DNA of 64,000 nucleotides from a bacterium. GTDB lineage: Bacteria > UBA8248. The notes beneath the pieces were generated by a model. The model made no database searches. It was not told the origin of the DNA and saw only the letters and a list, made by a program, of their open reading frames with translations. The stretch lies in contig JAJEJD010000019.1 in the NCBI GenBank assembly GCA_022828125.1, forward strand, positions 204,875-268,874. Reading direction: 5' to 3'. Of the stretch, positions 54,363 through 63,274 are shown piece by piece (positions within the stretch are counted from its first letter, which is position 1; each line of letters opens with the position of its first letter). Made by a program: the position numbers and the translations under genes.

Positions 54363-54725
54363 CTAGTCTTTAATCTCGACGCGAATTGCTTTCAAGGGTT
54401 TATCTCCATGATTCTCCACAGCATGCAGGCCCTCCCTCCCCAGCCAGAAAGGAACGCCTTCTTTGCGGTCTTCGCTGATGGCGCAAGCCTCGCCCTTCTC
54501 GTTGTAGTATGTGAGTTTCGGAAAACTCATGATGGTGAACACGCTCTCCCATTTATGCGTGTGCTCTTTTTCCAGTTCACCCGGCTGAATCGTCACCCGC
54601 AAAACGCGAACCCGATCGTTTTCAAAAATTATTTCATGGTTGTCGGGGGCTGCGATTACGGCATCCAACTCATCAGGCGTTCCGGGAATGTATGGAGGCC
54701 TGCTTCCTGTAGCATTTTCGCTCAT
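54363..54725 (-). CDS. Cupin-like protein
   Basis: A 120-residue protein. V-T-I-Q-P-G-E-L-E-K-E-H-T-H-K-W-E-S-V-F (~45-64) carries a cupin 1 motif with two histidines and a glutamate; the second motif is changed (W-L-G-R-E-G-L-H-A-V-E-N). ATG follows GGAG at nine bases. Next to acetamidase genes; substrate unknown. Confidence 0.7.
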   Translation of the reverse strand: MSENATGSRPPYIPGTPDELDAVIAAPDNHEIIFENDRVRVLRVTIQPGELEKEHTHKWESVFTIMSFPKLTYYNEKGEACAISEDRKEGVPFWLGREGLHAVENHGDKPLKAIRVEIKD

Positions 54726-54759
54726 TTTCTAACACTCCTATGAGATAAAAACACGTAAA

Positions 54760-55695
54760 TCACGAAAATAAGGATTTCGGCAGCATGGCGTGAACCCCTT
54801 TTACCCCATTTACGATTTGAGTCACTCGCAGATCCACGGCAAGACTGCAAAGCGTATATGCGTCATCTCTGTTCATGCCGCGCAACTCTCCCAGAAATTG
54901 AATCGTCTCGCGCAGCGCCATTTTGGCTGCATTATCGAGAATAGGGTCAAAGCCCATCAGGATATAATGCGTTTCGGTCTCCCCCCGGGGGTTTTCAAGT
55001 TGCATATCCTTTCTAACGATGATTTCCATCGTCCCCGAAAGACCCGTTTCAATGGCCGTCAAACAGGCTTCCCCGTCTCCTTGGCAGCCGTGCCCATCGC
55101 CTACGGAGAACAACGCGCCCTCGTTGAAAATCGGGAAATAAGCAACTGAACCCGATATGAGTTCCTTGTTGTCCAGATTCCCGCCCCAGGCGCTTGGGGG
55201 ATAGCTCCCCACACGGCCTACGGCAGGCGGGGGCGCCACGCCGAAGTTTCCGAAATAAGGCCTGAGAGGCACCCTGACGCCCGCGCCCCAGTCCCCCGTT
55301 TGCGCTCCCAGGTCCAAGTCCACGATGACGGCGCGCGTATACGGGAAATCCTCCGGCAATCCCCCCATCATCGGCCTGATGGCGTTATATCCCCAGTCAT
55401 AGCGCGTCTTGACCTCGTGGATGCGGACTTCCAGCACATCTCCGGGTTGCGCGTCTTCTACGGCAACAGGACCCGTCATGATATGGGGGCCAAGTTCCTG
55501 GGGAACCTGTGCGATGATGTCTCTTAAATTCTGGGACGCCCGGTCTCCGAGTTCCGCCAGATATTCCTCCCGGCCCGATTCCGTATGAACCTCCAGCGTG
55601 TCGCCAGAGCGAATCCGCATCACCGGCTCCAGGGAGGCGTCATAAAAACCCCAATGGACAGTATCCGGATTCGCAATCAATTTATGAGTCGCCAT
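54760..55695 (-). CDS. Acetamidase/formamidase family protein, copy 3
   Basis: A 311-residue FmdA/AmdA-type amidase. W-G-F-Y-D (~13-17), the H-I-M-T-G-P (~72-77) and G-D-G-H-G-C-Q-G-D-G-E motif (~201-211), and I-L-M-G-F-D-P-I-L-D-N-A-A near 248-260 are shared with the next two genes. Start overlaps the end of copy 2 by 14 bases. FmdA enzymes hydrolyse short amides to acid and ammonia; the substrate is not known. Confidence 0.85.
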   Translation of the reverse strand: MATHKLIANPDTVHWGFYDASLEPVMRIRSGDTLEVHTESGREEYLAELGDRASQNLRDIIAQVPQELGPHIMTGPVAVEDAQPGDVLEVRIHEVKTRYDWGYNAIRPMMGGLPEDFPYTRAVIVDLDLGAQTGDWGAGVRVPLRPYFGNFGVAPPPAVGRVGSYPPSAWGGNLDNKELISGSVAYFPIFNEGALFSVGDGHGCQGDGEACLTAIETGLSGTMEIIVRKDMQLENPRGETETHYILMGFDPILDNAAKMALRETIQFLGELRGMNRDDAYTLCSLAVDLRVTQIVNGVKGVHAMLPKSLFS

Positions 55696-56650
55696 CAACA
55701 CTCTCCTCCATCAAAATTTCTTTGGGCAGCATCGCATGAACCCCTTTGACCCCGTTCACAATCTGCGTGATGCGCAAATCCACCGCCAGGCTACACAGCG
55801 TATAGGCATCATCTTTGCTCATGCCGCGCAACTCTCCCAAAAATTGAATCGTCTCCCTGAGCGCCATTTTGGCTGCATTGTCGAGAATTGGATCGAACCC
55901 CATGAGGATATGATGAGTCGGCGTCTCGGCACGGGGCATTTTCAAACTCAAATCCTTTCGGATGATGAGTTCAATTTTCGCGGACATGCCGCATTCCAGG
56001 GCTGAGAGACAGCTTTCCCCGTCTCCCTGACATCCGTGCCCATCACCTATGGCGAACAAAGCGCCATCGCGAAAGACGGGAAGATAGACGCGAGAACCTG
56101 CGATAAATTCCTTGTTGTCCATGTTTCCGCCCCAGATTCCCGGCGGAGTGGATGGAACACGGCCAAAATCGCTGGGCGGAGCTACGCCGAAGTTGCCGAA
56201 ATAAGGCCTGAGCGGCACTTTCACGCCGGCGTTCCAATCCCCCGTATTCGCCTCTTTGTCTATTTCCACGATTACCGTTCTCGAATACGGAAAATCCTCG
56301 GGCAAGCCACCCGCCAGGGGCCGGATGACGTTGAAGCCCCAGTCATAGCGCGGCCAGATATCCAGAAATCGCACCTCCAGGACATCTCCTGCAACGGCCT
56401 CTTGCACCGCGATGGGGCCAGTCAGGATATGACCACCCAAATCCCTCTTGCCGCGCTCGGCGATTTCTCGCAGATTTTCAGAAGCTCTTTCCCGTATCGG
56501 AGATTCAAGAGTCCGGATCCCCGGCTCGGTGTGAATTTCGAGCACATCGCCCGAAGCGACGGTGAGAACCGGAGAAAGATCGGCGTCATAATAACCCCAC
56601 TGGATGTTGTCGGGGTTTTGCGCAATCACATGTTCGGCCAAGGATGACAC
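55682..56650 (-). CDS. Acetamidase/formamidase family protein, copy 2
   Basis: A 322-residue member, same motifs as copy 3 (W-G-Y-Y-D, H-I-L-T-G-P, G-D-G-H-G-C-Q-G-D-G-E). It carries a 7-residue acidic tail, E-E-S-V-D-G-D-S, lacking in the others. GTG start at 56650; no convincing Shine-Dalgarno, and the gene follows copy 1 by 16 bases, so it likely depends on upstream translation. Divergent N-terminal half, near-identical C-terminal segment. Confidence 0.85.
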   Translation of the reverse strand: MSSLAEHVIAQNPDNIQWGYYDADLSPVLTVASGDVLEIHTEPGIRTLESPIRERASENLREIAERGKRDLGGHILTGPIAVQEAVAGDVLEVRFLDIWPRYDWGFNVIRPLAGGLPEDFPYSRTVIVEIDKEANTGDWNAGVKVPLRPYFGNFGVAPPSDFGRVPSTPPGIWGGNMDNKEFIAGSRVYLPVFRDGALFAIGDGHGCQGDGESCLSALECGMSAKIELIIRKDLSLKMPRAETPTHHILMGFDPILDNAAKMALRETIQFLGELRGMSKDDAYTLCSLAVDLRITQIVNGVKGVHAMLPKEILMEESVDGDS

Positions 56651-56666
56651 CTTATAAATATGAAAC

Positions 56667-57608
56667 TTATTCGAACAAAGATTTGGGCACCATGGCGTGG
56701 ACGCCCTTGGTGCCGTTCACGATTTGAGTCACGCGCAGGTCGACCGCCAAACTGCACAACCTGTACGCATCATCACGGCTCATGCCGCGAAGCTCACCCA
56801 AGAACTGAATCGTCTCCCGCAAGGCCATCTTCGCCGCATTGTCGAGAATCGGGTCAAAGCCCATCAGAATGTAGTGCGATTCCGTCTCCGCGCGCGGGGT
56901 CTTGATGTTCATGTCCTTTCGGACGGTCATCTCGAAAGTGCCGATGAGGCCCATCTCGATTCCGTTGATGTTCGCCTCGCCATCCCCCTGACAGCCATGA
57001 CCATCGCCCACGGAGAACAAAGCGCCTTCGTTGAAAACAGGCAAATAAATCGTCGAGCCGGCCGTGAATTCCTTACAATCCGTATTGCCACCCCACTCTC
57101 CCGGAGGAGACGACGACACGCGCCCGAGCGCCGGAGCGGGTGCTACCCCGAAATTTCCGAAAAAAGGCCCGAGCGGCACCTTGACTCCCGCGCCCCAGTC
57201 GCCCGTTCCACTCTCCTCGTCCACCTCGACAATCACAACCCTCGTATAAGGGAAATCCTCCGGCAGACCACCCATCAGGGGTCTGAAGCCGTTGTAGCCC
57301 CAATCATACCGGGGTCTGATATCACGAATCTTGATCTCCAGAACATCGCCGGGTTCGGCGCCTTCGACCGCCACCGGACCCGTCATGATGTGCGCACCGG
57401 GCCCCTGTTCCATCGTCTCCAGGATTCGCCTCAGATTATCCGAGACTCTCTCGGGATGTTTTTGCAGGAAATCCTTGCGCCCAGACTCGGTTTTCACGAC
57501 AAGCGTATCGCCGGAAGCAACCGCCATGACGGGAGCAAGAGCTGAGTCATAAAAGCCCCAATGGCAGGTATCGACGGTGGTATCCAGTTCATGCGTGGCC
57601 AAAGGCAT
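56667..57608 (-). CDS. Acetamidase/formamidase family protein, copy 1
   Basis: A 313-residue member, first of the tandem triplet. W-G-F-Y-D (~17-21), G-D-G-H-G-C-Q-G-D-G-E-A (~204-215) and the C-terminal D-P-I-L-D-N-A-A-K-M-A segment are intact. AGGAGGA immediately before the ATG. All three are in the same direction and probably one transcript with the downstream cupins and oxidoreductase. No regulator gene is visible nearby. Confidence 0.87.
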   Translation of the reverse strand: MPLATHELDTTVDTCHWGFYDSALAPVMAVASGDTLVVKTESGRKDFLQKHPERVSDNLRRILETMEQGPGAHIMTGPVAVEGAEPGDVLEIKIRDIRPRYDWGYNGFRPLMGGLPEDFPYTRVVIVEVDEESGTGDWGAGVKVPLGPFFGNFGVAPAPALGRVSSSPPGEWGGNTDCKEFTAGSTIYLPVFNEGALFSVGDGHGCQGDGEANINGIEMGLIGTFEMTVRKDMNIKTPRAETESHYILMGFDPILDNAAKMALRETIQFLGELRGMSRDDAYRLCSLAVDLRVTQIVNGTKGVHAMVPKSLFE

Positions 57609-57772
57609 TCCTCCTCTTGACTGTTATAGCCACAGAATATCCCTCAGGGACATCATCGGCATCTATTGAACCTTTGGAAGAGAGAACCTGGTAATAGATT
57701 GCGGATTCGCAATGGACTTTATCACCCGTAGGTTCGAAGATCAAAAATACGCCTGTTGCCTGTTGAATAAGT

Positions 57773-58546
57773 TCAAGTAAGAACCACATCGACGAGCGCG
57801 GGCAACACATCGCCCGTTTTCCCTTGAATCCGCATGTCCGCTCTGGCGTCAAAACGGGTGGGGCCTTCGTTCACGATGATGAGGCGCGCCCCCGCTCTTC
57901 GAGCGCGCTCGGGCAAGCCACCTGCCGGCCTGACCGCCAATGAGGAGCCGGCGACCAGGAAAACACCGGCTTCTTTTGATGCTTCAACGGCCCGGGACAA
58001 CTTCTCCGGGGATAACCCTTCCCCGAAGAAAACGGCATCCGGCTTCAGCAGGCATCCGCAATCCTCACACATTGGAATCACCTCACCTCCCTGAACCCGC
58101 GCGTGCACCTCGGAGCGAGGCAATTTGCTCCCACAACCCACACAAACGCATACATGACTCGTTCCGTGCAACTCCACGATCTTGTCTGGGTCATGGCCCG
58201 CTTTTTGGTGAAGCCCATCCGTATTTTGCGTGACGAGCAATTTCAGGTGACCGTGAAGGGACAATTGCGCCAAAGCGAAATGTCCTCTGGAAGGAGTGGC
58301 GTTTCGCACCAGATCGTACCCGTCTTGAGCCACTTCCCAGTAACGCCTTTGTATGTCCTCCGAAGCGAGCCACCGACGAATTTCAAAATCCTTCGGGTCG
58401 AACCGATCCCAGATTCCGCCTTTGGACCTGAAATCGGGAATGCCGCTCTCGGTACTTATGCCGGCGCCGGTAAGGCATACCGTAGAGCGAGATTCCAAAA
58501 CCCATGCCGCTGCTTGCTCGATGAGTTTTTGCTGGGAATCACTCAA
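57773..58546 (-). CDS. Sir2-family NAD-dependent protein deacylase
   Basis: A 257-residue sirtuin. T-G-A-G-I-S-T-E-S-G-I-P-D-F-R (~26-40), T-Q-N-T-D-G-L-H (~110-117) and the catalytic histidine in L-H-G-T (~126-129) are complete, and two pairs of zinc cysteines (C-V-G-C and C-E-D-C-G-C) follow. Removes acyl groups from lysine using NAD. TTG start at 58546. The interval to copy 1 (57609-57772) shows nothing convincing. Confidence 0.9.
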   Translation of the reverse strand: MSDSQQKLIEQAAAWVLESRSTVCLTGAGISTESGIPDFRSKGGIWDRFDPKDFEIRRWLASEDIQRRYWEVAQDGYDLVRNATPSRGHFALAQLSLHGHLKLLVTQNTDGLHQKAGHDPDKIVELHGTSHVCVCVGCGSKLPRSEVHARVQGGEVIPMCEDCGCLLKPDAVFFGEGLSPEKLSRAVEASKEAGVFLVAGSSLAVRPAGGLPERARRAGARLIIVNEGPTRFDARADMRIQGKTGDVLPALVDVVLT

Positions 58547-58679
58547 TCTTCATCCCCGGGTTAAAATATATAATGGCAATAACAACAATGAGATGTGAAA
58601 TTCAGCCGCCAATTGATGTATGGTACGTAAGAATGGAGCGCGTGCAAACAATAAGTGATGACTCGTGAGGATATGACAA

Positions 58680-59930
58680 TTGTCTGACGCGAAAACGCAC
58701 TTGTTCAAATTCATATCGCTCTCCGCCCTGTTCGCCTTCGGGATAAGCATGTCCGGCTGCGCTGATTCCCTGCTCCCCAAGGTGAAAGAAAGTTCCGTCA
58801 AAATCCTGAAAAACGCCATTGAAGTAGAATTCACCCAACTGACCCGCGAATTCGATCGGCTCGACCAAAAGGGCGACCTGGGACTTTGCGCTCCCCTACT
58901 CTTCGGGGTGGCGCGTTATGCCGTTTACCAGACGGTGGAGGAGAAGAGAACCGCCACCATGGCGCAACTGACCCGGTTCATCATGAGGGCGCGCGCGGCC
59001 ATCAAGCGCGCGGAAGAGAAGATGCAAAGAAAACAATGCGTCGATACGGATGCCGACGGCCTCACCGATATAGCGGAATTCCGCAAGTACAAAACAAAAC
59101 CAGACAATCCTGATACAGATGGGGACAAAGTATCCGACTCTTTGGAAGTCCGCCGGTACCGGACCAATCCGCTCAAGGCGGATACGGACAGCGATTTACT
59201 TGACGATGGGGATGAAATATCGCGCGGCTTGAATCCGCTCCTTGCCGACAGTGATGGGGACGGATTCATCGACGGCATAGAAATCGCCCATCGCTCGAAC
59301 GCGCGCGATCCGTGTTCTCAGCCCCTGGATGCGCAAAACCTCGACCGCATGCGTAAATGCGGACCGAACCAGATTCACGCCAAGCCGGCGCAAGTTCAAT
59401 CACCGCAAAAACGAACTTCGGCGCCCGAGCCAAAGACAAAACGATTCGCGAGGGAAAAAAGAAGACCCAAGGCCATAAAGCCAAAAACGAGGCCCTCTCC
59501 CAAGCCGCCGGAAGAAAGAATCCGAAACATCGAAAAAGCGAATTTCGAGAAGAAAAAATCGAAACCGGCGCTTAATCGAAACGGCTCGCATCCTGCAAAA
59601 AAAAACCAGGCGATTCGAACCCGCCAGGCAAGCGTGGTCACTACTACAGCCAAAGAGCCTCAAAAAGAAATCACCTATAAGAAAAGAAATCATCTCCCCT
59701 CGAAACCGCAGGATGTAAATCGTCACATCGCGAAGAAATCGAACCCTGTGGGAGCACAAACAAAAACGAACTCCAAAGAACCGCCAATACAAGCGCCCGT
59801 CGCGGCTTTTCTCATGGAAAACCACGCCACAGCTCCCTCGACACTTAAATCTCCAAGGCCAGCTAAGAAAAAATCTTTTCCCGCTGCCTCTGAGAACTTC
59901 CCCTCCGCGATTTTCCTTAGGTTGTGGTAG
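58680..59930 (+). CDS. Lipoprotein with TSP3-type calcium repeats and basic tail
   Basis: A 416-residue secreted protein. A signal peptide ends at a lipobox-like S-M-S-G-C (~C27), so it should be lipid-anchored. Residues ~30-115 are helical. Residues ~122-200 hold four D-x-D-x-D-G-type thrombospondin type 3 calcium repeats (D-T-D-A-D-G-L, D-T-D-G-D-K, D-T-D-S-D-L, D-S-D-G-D-G). The last ~190 residues are Lys/Arg/Pro-rich with low complexity and ends hydrophobic (I-F-L-R-L-W). TTG start at 58680, which lacks a strong Shine-Dalgarno. Unknown role; perhaps binds the envelope or nucleic acid. Confidence 0.72.
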   Translation: MSDAKTHLFKFISLSALFAFGISMSGCADSLLPKVKESSVKILKNAIEVEFTQLTREFDRLDQKGDLGLCAPLLFGVARYAVYQTVEEKRTATMAQLTRFIMRARAAIKRAEEKMQRKQCVDTDADGLTDIAEFRKYKTKPDNPDTDGDKVSDSLEVRRYRTNPLKADTDSDLLDDGDEISRGLNPLLADSDGDGFIDGIEIAHRSNARDPCSQPLDAQNLDRMRKCGPNQIHAKPAQVQSPQKRTSAPEPKTKRFAREKRRPKAIKPKTRPSPKPPEERIRNIEKANFEKKKSKPALNRNGSHPAKKNQAIRTRQASVVTTTAKEPQKEITYKKRNHLPSKPQDVNRHIAKKSNPVGAQTKTNSKEPPIQAPVAAFLMENHATAPSTLKSPRPAKKKSFPAASENFPSAIFLRLW

Positions 59931-60082
59931 AGTCATTCATGATGGGCCTGAATTATAGATACCCCGGAATCTTAGCGGCCATTAAATGATGTTTCCGCCA
60001 TATATACTGAAAATTATCGCACCGCGATTTGTATCATTTTCATAAGTATAAGCAGGAGAAGAAGAGAATAGGAGAAAAGAAC

Positions 60083-61774
60083 ATGACGGAGCAGAAAACA
60101 GCCCTGAATCGATTTAGCCGGCGCATCACCCAACCGCCCTCACAGGCCGCCTCACAGGCCATGCTCTACGGCGCGGGGCTGGATGAAATCGACATGAAAA
60201 ATCCCCAGGTCGGCATCGCCAGCATGTGGTGGGAGGGAAATTCCTGCAATTTTCACCTCAACCGGCTGGCCGAATACATCAAGCAAAGCGTGAACGACGA
60301 GAAGAAAATGGTCGGCCTCATTTTCAACACGATCGGCGTGAGCGACGGTATCTCAATGGGCACGGAGGGCATGAAATACTCCCTGCAATCCCGGGATCTC
60401 ATCGCCGATTCGATCGAGACCGTCGTCGGCGCGCAATGGTATGACGCACTGGTCACGCTTCCCGGATGCGACAAGAACATGCCCGGCTCCATCATGGCTA
60501 TGGCACGGCTCAACCGGCCCAGCCTGATGGTTTATGGCGGCACTATCAGCCCAGGGTTTCTGAATGGAGACAAGCTGGACGTGGTTTCCGCCTTCCAGGC
60601 CTACGGCGAATATTTCTCGGATAAAATCGACGAAGAACGCTTTCAGTCGGTCATCCGGCATGCCTGCCCGAGCGGCGGCGCCTGCGGGGGTATGTACACG
60701 GCGAATACGATGTCTTCATCCATCGAAACGCTGGGCATGAGCCTGCCTTACAGTTCATCGAATCCCGCCATGAGCGAGGATAAGAAAAACGAGTGTCTCG
60801 ACGTGGGGAAAGCCGTCTATCACCTGCTCGAAAACGACATCAAACCCAGCGACATCATGACGAGAGAAGCGTTCGAGAACGCGATCACCATCATCATGGC
60901 ACTCGGAGGCTCCACCAACGCCGTCCTCCACTACATCGCCATCGCCAAGGCTGTCGGGGTCGAACTCACAATCGACGATTTTCAGGAAATCAGCGACAAA
61001 ACGCCTTACATCGCGGATCTGAAGCCCAGCGGCAAATTCGTCATGGAAGATCTCCACGACGTGGGCGGTGTGCCGGCCGTTCAAAAACTTCTCTTGAAAG
61101 AAGGTCTGCTCCATGGCGATTGCCTCACCGTCACGGGCAAGACGCTCGGAGAGAACATCGAGGCCTTGCCCGACCTCCATGCCGGCCAAAAAGTCATCGT
61201 GCCGCTCGCGTCTCCCATCAAGAAAACGGGACACCTCCAGATCCTCTACGGAAACCTCGCGAGCGAGGGCGCCGTCGCCAAGATCACGGGAAAAGAAGGA
61301 GAACGTTTCGAAGGCCCTGCGCGATGCTTCGATTCCGAGGAAGACGCCCTAAAAGGACTGGAGGAAAACAGAATTCAAAAAGGAGACGTCGTCATCATCC
61401 GCTACGAAGGTCCCAAGGGAGGCCCCGGGATGCGGGAGATGCTGACGGTTACTTCCGCAATCATGGGCGCCGGCCTCGGGAATGACCTTGCCCTCATCAC
61501 GGACGGCAGATTCTCGGGTGGCACGCATGGGTTCGTCGTCGGACACGTTACGCCTGAAGCCCAAAGCGGCGGTCTCCTCGCGCTCATCGAAGACGATGAC
61601 ACCGTTTTGATCGATGCCCAAAAACGCGTCATGGAACTCAAAGTACCCGAGGAAGAGATAGAGCGACGGCGGCAGAACTGGAGCGCGCCCGCGCTCAAAT
61701 TCACAAAAGGTACGCTCTACAAGTACGCCAAGTGCGTATCTTCGGCGTCTGAAGGATGCGTGACGGACGAATAA
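60083..61774 (+). CDS. ilvD: Dihydroxy-acid dehydratase
   Basis: A 563-residue iron-sulfur enzyme of valine/isoleucine synthesis. P-G-C-D-K-N-M-P-G (~127-135) and [17 protein letters not shown] (~195-211) hold the cluster ligands; [11 protein letters not shown] (~473-483) is the substrate motif. ATG at 60083 follows AGGAGAAAAGAAC. Ends with a strong terminator. The 5' leader (59931-60082) shows no attenuator I can recognise. Confidence 0.96.
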   Translation: MTEQKTALNRFSRRITQPPSQAASQAMLYGAGLDEIDMKNPQVGIASMWWEGNSCNFHLNRLAEYIKQSVNDEKKMVGLIFNTIGVSDGISMGTEGMKYSLQSRDLIADSIETVVGAQWYDALVTLPGCDKNMPGSIMAMARLNRPSLMVYGGTISPGFLNGDKLDVVSAFQAYGEYFSDKIDEERFQSVIRHACPSGGACGGMYTANTMSSSIETLGMSLPYSSSNPAMSEDKKNECLDVGKAVYHLLENDIKPSDIMTREAFENAITIIMALGGSTNAVLHYIAIAKAVGVELTIDDFQEISDKTPYIADLKPSGKFVMEDLHDVGGVPAVQKLLLKEGLLHGDCLTVTGKTLGENIEALPDLHAGQKVIVPLASPIKKTGHLQILYGNLASEGAVAKITGKEGERFEGPARCFDSEEDALKGLEENRIQKGDVVIIRYEGPKGGPGMREMLTVTSAIMGAGLGNDLALITDGRFSGGTHGFVVGHVTPEAQSGGLLALIEDDDTVLIDAQKRVMELKVPEEEIERRRQNWSAPALKFTKGTLYKYAKCVSSASEGCVTDE

Positions 61775-61785
61775 AGGTTAGCTAC

Positions 61786-61821
61786 AAAAAAAGAGGGGAG
61801 AAAACGACTCCCCTCTTTTTT
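61786..61821. terminator. Rho-independent terminator
   Basis: AAAGAGGGGAG pairs with CTCCCCTCTTT around AAAACGA, with A/T tracts on both flanks, so it can stop ilvD and the convergent phosphatase-like gene. Confidence 0.85.
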
Positions 61822-61838
61822 ATGGCGACAATGCCTGT

Positions 61839-62303
61839 TTACGATGTGTTCGTTCTTTTCCTTTGGTTGGCGAACTCCTCGAAATATCCTCCGATGGAAG
61901 AAGCCGCCCAGTCAAAACCAATCTCTTGTGCTTTTTGCAGCACTTCGTCCCCGCTTAGGCCTTCTTCTTCGGCCAGATGAACAAGCGAGCAAATCCCGGC
62001 CCGCCCCACGCCTTTTCAATGAACGTATACCGGACCGTCTTTCCTGGCCTCACGGAGCGCTTCATGGATTTGTCCCGATAACGCATCGTCTATCGTAGCG
62101 GCGTTCACGGGAATATTCACAAAGTCCATTCCCAGTTCCCTTGCCGCCTCTCGTTCTGCATCGGGTGGTAACTCCGGTTCTTCCTCATCGGCGAAACGCA
62201 AATTGACCAGGGTTTTAATTCCCTTATTCGCCAGAGATTCCATATCCTTCCGGCCCGGCTGACTCCCGAATGCCAGATTTTCGGCCAATTCAAAGTAGTT
62301 CAT
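61839..62303 (-). CDS. Tyrosine-phosphatase-like protein, probable selenoprotein
   Basis: A 154-residue DUF442/BLH-type dual-specificity phosphatase fold. The N-terminus A-E-N-L-A-F-G-S-Q-P (~7-16) and I-K-T-L-V-N-L-R (~29-36) are typical. At residue 96 the frame has TGA (62018-62016), in V-Y-V-H-U-K-G-V-G-R-A-G: the P-loop H-C-x5-R with the catalytic cysteine replaced. The 58 residues after it continue the fold (H-L-A-E-E-E-G-L-S-G-D-E-V-L-Q-K-A), so the TGA is not the true end. ATG with GAGGGAAAATTGT upstream; 22 bp after the SirB1 gene. Confidence 0.82.
61983..62006 (-). promoter_or_regulatory. Candidate bacterial SECIS in phosphatase-like gene
   Basis: GGGCGGGC pairs with GCUCGCUU (three G-U pairs) around an eight-base loop, CGGGAUUU, which begins 18 nt after the TGA and has G at position two. 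Placement fits bacterial SECIS. Predicted by eye. Confidence 0.5.
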
Positions 62304-62325
62304 ACAATTTTCCCTCTAAGTGATC

Positions 62326-63168
62326 TTACACTCGCTGCACCAGCTCCCGACAGCGAAGCAGGCAGGTTACTTTTTCATCTTCTCCATCACGCTTATAAAT
62401 TCCAAGCAGATTGTTGAGCATTCTCTCCACGATACGGCGAGGAGGGGTTTCCTGTAAGAACCGCATATCGAAATGATACCCGAGTCCACGCAGAATCGCC
62501 GCGCAATCCCCCACGCTCAGGCGTTTCCCCCTGTCGAAGGGGTCCAGAAAAATGGGCTCCTCATCACCTTGGTATTTGACGATAAAATGTCCCGGCATTC
62601 CGACTCCGTGAAACGGAAGTCCCAACCGTGCGCCAAGAATCAAATACAAAGCGGAAAGTGATATTGGAATGCCCCGTCTGCGCTCCAGCACACGATCCAT
62701 AAAGCTGTTCTGCGCATCATAGTAATTGTCCCGTTCGCCATCGAAGCGAAGCTCCCCGTGGAGATATTCGACGATTTCGGTGACAATGGCGTCGGCTTTA
62801 TTTATACCCACCAAACGTCCACGCAAATGATTCTCCATCTTCAGCAAATCGTCTTTTTTCGTCTCCATGTTTTCGAGAGGATGGCCGAAAGACGCCAGCA
62901 AGAAGCAAGCATCCTCCAGATCTACATCTTCAACCGAAGAAAGAGACCAGTCCGAAAAAGCAACCTCTATTTGACTGTAGTGAAATTCCCGAAGCGAAGG
63001 CGGCAAAATCAGTTCGCTCGCCTCGTGCTTCTTCATCATGCCCAACAGTCTTTTCTGCTCTTCAGTCGAAAATACTGAAACCTGGCGGTCCAATGCCGCC
63101 GTCACACGCGGTGAACCATCATTCAATAAATGATAGACAGCCTCTAATTGCGAATCGCTTAATGACAA
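62326..63168 (-). CDS. SirB1/transglutaminase-like family protein
   Basis: A 280-residue SirB1/YchA-type protein with Transglut_core2 in the middle: Y-D-A-Q-N-S-F-M-D-R-V-L-E-R-R-R-G-I-P-I-S-L (~146-167), H-G-V-G-M-P-G-H-F-I-V (~185-195) and F-L-D-P-F-D-R-G (~206-213). The usual transglutaminase cysteine is not visible. TTG start at 63168. Upstream of and probably co-transcribed with the Sec phosphatase-like gene. Function not known. Confidence 0.8.
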   Translation of the reverse strand: MSLSDSQLEAVYHLLNDGSPRVTAALDRQVSVFSTEEQKRLLGMMKKHEASELILPPSLREFHYSQIEVAFSDWSLSSVEDVDLEDACFLLASFGHPLENMETKKDDLLKMENHLRGRLVGINKADAIVTEIVEYLHGELRFDGERDNYYDAQNSFMDRVLERRRGIPISLSALYLILGARLGLPFHGVGMPGHFIVKYQGDEEPIFLDPFDRGKRLSVGDCAAILRGLGYHFDMRFLQETPPRRIVERMLNNLLGIYKRDGEDEKVTCLLRCRELVQRV

Positions 63169-63274
63169 AATGGCGTCCTTCGTTTGCGCGGTTACCTCCC
63201 CACCTACCCCTGCTTTTGAAATATGTTATTATCATTCGAAATTATCCACAATTCGCGCTCGATCGGAGAAACGC

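Noticed and set aside
57589-57852. 87-codon minus-strand ORF between Sir2 and acetamidase copy 1
   Set aside because: It overlaps both neighbours, has no Shine-Dalgarno and no recognisable motif; most likely a chance frame.
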